Of a DNA stretch of 34,276 bases, positions 32,359 through 34,276 are shown piece by piece. The notes beneath the pieces were generated by a model. That model searched no databases. It saw only the letters and a list, made by a program, of their open reading frames with translations, and was not told the DNA's origin. Both the position numbers and the translations under genes were made by a program. The stretch covers positions 1 to 34,276 of the forward strand of contig JAVIYP010000029.1 of assembly GCA_031323845.1 (NCBI GenBank), given 5' to 3'. Source of the stretch: PUPG01 sp031323845 (GTDB lineage: Bacteria; Bacteroidota; Bacteroidia; Bacteroidales; UBA7960). Each line of letters starts with the position of its first letter. The stretch's first letter is position 1.

Positions 32359-32442
32359 GCCCGGGTGGCGGAATTGGTAGACGCGTTGGTCTCAAACACC
32401 AATGATAGCAATATCGTGCCGGTTCGACCCCGGCCCCGGGTA
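32359..32442 (+). tRNA. tRNA-Leu (anticodon CAA)
   Basis: The acceptor stem GCCCGGG pairs with CCCGGGT (one G-U). The anticodon stem TTGGT/ACCAA encloses CTCAAAC with anticodon CAA, decoding UUG. A long variable arm follows, as in class II tRNAs, and then the T arm GCCGG-TTCGACC-CCGGC. The D arm carries GAATTGGTAGAC. The discriminator base is A, and CCA is not encoded. Confidence 0.95.
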
Positions 32443-32448
32443 CAAAAA

Positions 32449-32484
32449 ACCCTCAACATTATACGGTGTTGAAGGTTTTTTTTT
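32449..32484 (+). terminator. intrinsic terminator after tRNA-Leu
   Basis: ACCCTCAACA (32449-32458) pairs with TGTTGAAGGT (32467-32476), with one mismatch and an 8-nt loop, followed by a nine-T run. Confidence 0.85.
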
Positions 32485-32597
32485 GAGATTCCATGCACCA
32501 GGAACGATCCATGCCTGCCATCCTGAAAAAAAACGGAAATTACTTATTTCAAAAAGGGGCAGGTATAAACCAGCCGGCGCAACAGCCATCAGGCGCA

Positions 32598-34276
32598 CTA
32601 ATGAAACTCCCGCAATGTTTCGTGTATTCCTTTATGCACCTCATACCAGAATTGCAATCCCGCTTCAAATTTATCTTTTTCAAAAGCTTTTATCCAGTTG
32701 TTGAGTTCTTCATCACGCACCTGGTCTTCTGTGGCTTTTTTCCGCAGGAATTGAAAGAGGAAGTCCACATTCCGCTCCGACTCCCAGAATATGGAGGCAT
32801 TGCGGCTGTTGATTCGTGTGGCCGTTAGCCGGAGGTTCTGCATGAACTGCTCTTTCATTCCGAATAGTTTATCCACCACATCGGGCATAATTTCTTCAGC
32901 CCATGTCCTGTGAAAGCGACAGAATCCAAGGTTGTCCATCATCAGTTCCTTTACCATTCGATCAGCATTCTGACGGCCCAGTTCACGGGGCGGAATGAAC
33001 TCCTGACCATAGACCATATAGTATTTGCCCATGATCGCCATGGGTGAAAGGACACCGGGTGTCCAATACTGATTGGGCACCATCCAGCCCTGGCGGGCAA
33101 AACCGATATGAACAAAGCGATCCATAACTCCGATGCCCTTTTCGCGGGCAAGGTGGCGTGCCAGTTTCCGTGCTCCGGCTTTCATATTGATCAGACTTTC
33201 AGGTTTCACCATCTCATCAAGCAATGCTGCGGCAATACGCGCATTGTGCATCGAATCCTCAACAACATCAAAGTTTTCAGGCGAAAATTTCGGCACATCC
33301 TCCACTCTCAGTTCGCTGGGTTTTATCAAACCATCGACCATGCACTCCATCAACCAGGCCAGTACCCCTCCTACCGAAATAGCATCAAAGCCATAGCTGT
33401 CAGCCTTACCGTTTAAAAGCTCAGCGGCGCGTTGGTCAAAGACTCCGCAGAGCGGCCCCATCGTTTGATATGGTTCATAATCCTTTTTGAAATGCCCGTG
33501 CATTTTTTTACAAACAGCCACACATGGCTCTCCGCAATTCTTCTGCTGCCTGGTAGCAATGGTCTCTTCGTTGAATTGCCTGAGGTAGTGATCCAGAATA
33601 AAGCGTTTATGCAGATCAAGGCGTTCCTCCTTGTTCATAAAGATCGTCCGGTAATTGAACGCTATGATCCTTTCGTTCATGGAAGCAAAATTCACCCCAA
33701 AAGTGCCACCGGTGTTAAAGGCAGGGTCGTAGCGGTATTTGGTAGTTGCCTCCATGTCTTTGACCGCCATTTTTTTGTTATAGCGATCGTGAAACCATTC
33801 GTCGGCTACCTTGCGATCCCGGAAATCCTCATCAACCCAGGTGCCGCCATAAATGACCCCCACAATTCCATGTTCCTGCAAGAGTTTGGTGCCAAATCCG
33901 CCGCGGCCCGCCCAGCAATCGACCGCAGTAAGCTCTCCCTTTTTTACCGGAGCTGAAGCAATAGCCCCATTATCGGTATACATGGCGGCAGGACCTACAG
34001 CAAGCACCCTGGGATCCTTTTCATAACAGGAAGCATACTTCTCCAAAGCATACTGCATGACCCCGTAAACCCCACTCCTGTGTTTTTCCCATAAAGAATG
34101 AACGTCAACCGGATACAGTTCCACCTCAACTTCTTCACCATGATTACGGTTCAGGTAGAGAATGGACGGGCTTAGAGCTTTCCCGATAACAGAAAACAGG
34201 TTTATGCCCAAATTGTCGAACACCAGGGCTGCACCCCCCATAGAAGAAATAAAAAACCCGTGCCAGGAAGGCGATA
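32598..34276 (-). CDS. aldehyde:ferredoxin oxidoreductase family protein, 5' end outside the window
   Basis: This is a tungsten- or molybdenum-pterin enzyme of the AOR family. The frame has a Met at 34241 but stays open to the window edge, and the residues before that Met (SPSWHGFFISS) match the SxSP...G stretch found about 60-70 residues into AORs, so the true start lies upstream. Counting from the Met at 34241, AGRGGFG (111-117) is the pterin-binding loop. The 4Fe-4S ligands are C236, C240 and C244 plus the Cys in DNLGFCRFH. The first spacing is CxxxC, whereas characterised AORs have CxxC. AORs oxidise aldehydes or reduce acids with ferredoxin; the substrate here is unknown. The C-terminus looks complete. 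Confidence 0.87.
   Translation of the reverse strand, partial: SPSWHGFFISSMGGAALVFDNLGINLFSVIGKALSPSILYLNRNHGEEVEVELYPVDVHSLWEKHRSGVYGVMQYALEKYASCYEKDPRVLAVGPAAMYTDNGAIASAPVKKGELTAVDCWAGRGGFGTKLLQEHGIVGVIYGGTWVDEDFRDRKVADEWFHDRYNKKMAVKDMEATTKYRYDPAFNTGGTFGVNFASMNERIIAFNYRTIFMNKEERLDLHKRFILDHYLRQFNEETIATRQQKNCGEPCVAVCKKMHGHFKKDYEPYQTMGPLCGVFDQRAAELLNGKADSYGFDAISVGGVLAWLMECMVDGLIKPSELRVEDVPKFSPENFDVVEDSMHNARIAAALLDEMVKPESLINMKAGARKLARHLAREKGIGVMDRFVHIGFARQGWMVPNQYWTPGVLSPMAIMGKYYMVYGQEFIPPRELGRQNADRMVKELMMDNLGFCRFHRTWAEEIMPDVVDKLFGMKEQFMQNLRLTATRINSRNASIFWESERNVDFLFQFLRKKATEDQVRDEELNNWIKAFEKDKFEAGLQFWYEVHKGIHETLREFH

Noticed and set aside
32313..32598. Short open frames over the tRNA and its terminator
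   Set aside because: The tRNA structure and terminator explain the sequence.

Overview
The window comes from a member of the Bacteroidota, probably an anaerobic or facultative member of class Bacteroidia. Four things point there: repeated promoter boxes of the phylum type (TTTG, about 19 nt, TAnnTTTG), most clearly in front of tRNA-Leu; few Shine-Dalgarno sites; the prs / L25 / pth neighbourhood; and typical families (DUF2147, PnuC, M19 and M49-like lipoproteins). It is chromosomal. I see no complete insertion sequence, prophage or CRISPR array. No species can be named from sequence alone.

Layout. 1-323: a possible IS remnant running into a composite intergenic repeat. 324-2141: a secreted protein with a C-terminal dockerin. 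2296-5800 (+): a UraA-type nucleobase permease followed 1 nt later by a STAS/kinase-like fusion. 5815-18450 (-): a catabolic cluster. In transcription order it holds a DUF2877 (AllH-like) protein, FdrA (AllF-like), a DUF1116 (AllG-like) protein, a MntA/HepT-type toxin-antitoxin pair, a cyclase-family metal hydrolase, the FAD, 2Fe-2S and molybdopterin subunits of a xanthine-dehydrogenase-family hydroxylase, a class III CoA-transferase and an amidase. 18617-22248 (+): an M49-like lipoprotein that has lost zinc ligands, and a serine beta-lactamase-like hydrolase. 22411-28374 (+): a pirin, a hybrid histidine kinase, an M19 dipeptidase lipoprotein and a DUF2147 protein. 28590-32191 (-): pnuC, pth, L25 and prs. 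32359-32442: tRNA-Leu(CAA). 32598 to the end (-): a 5'-truncated aldehyde:ferredoxin oxidoreductase family gene.

Main idea. The permease and the minus-strand cluster can be read as one pathway for a cyclic ureide or N-heterocycle: uptake, molybdenum hydroxylation, ring opening by the cyclase, phosphorolysis of the ureido acid by the FdrA/DUF1116/DUF2877 carbamoyltransferase (carbamoyl phosphate plus an amide), deamidation by the amidase, and CoA activation of the dicarboxylate. The hydroxylase lacks the two side chains that position purines in xanthine dehydrogenase, while the permease is uracil-like. A pyrimidine (uracil to barbiturate to ureidomalonate) or an oxalurate-forming substrate therefore fits better than xanthine. 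The steps and the substrate are inference.

A second theme is a family of mosaic intergenic repeats in three places (about 105-323, 11485-12035, 30064-30258). One repeat end runs into the start codons of two unrelated genes, and another piece encodes the C-terminus of the FAD subunit.
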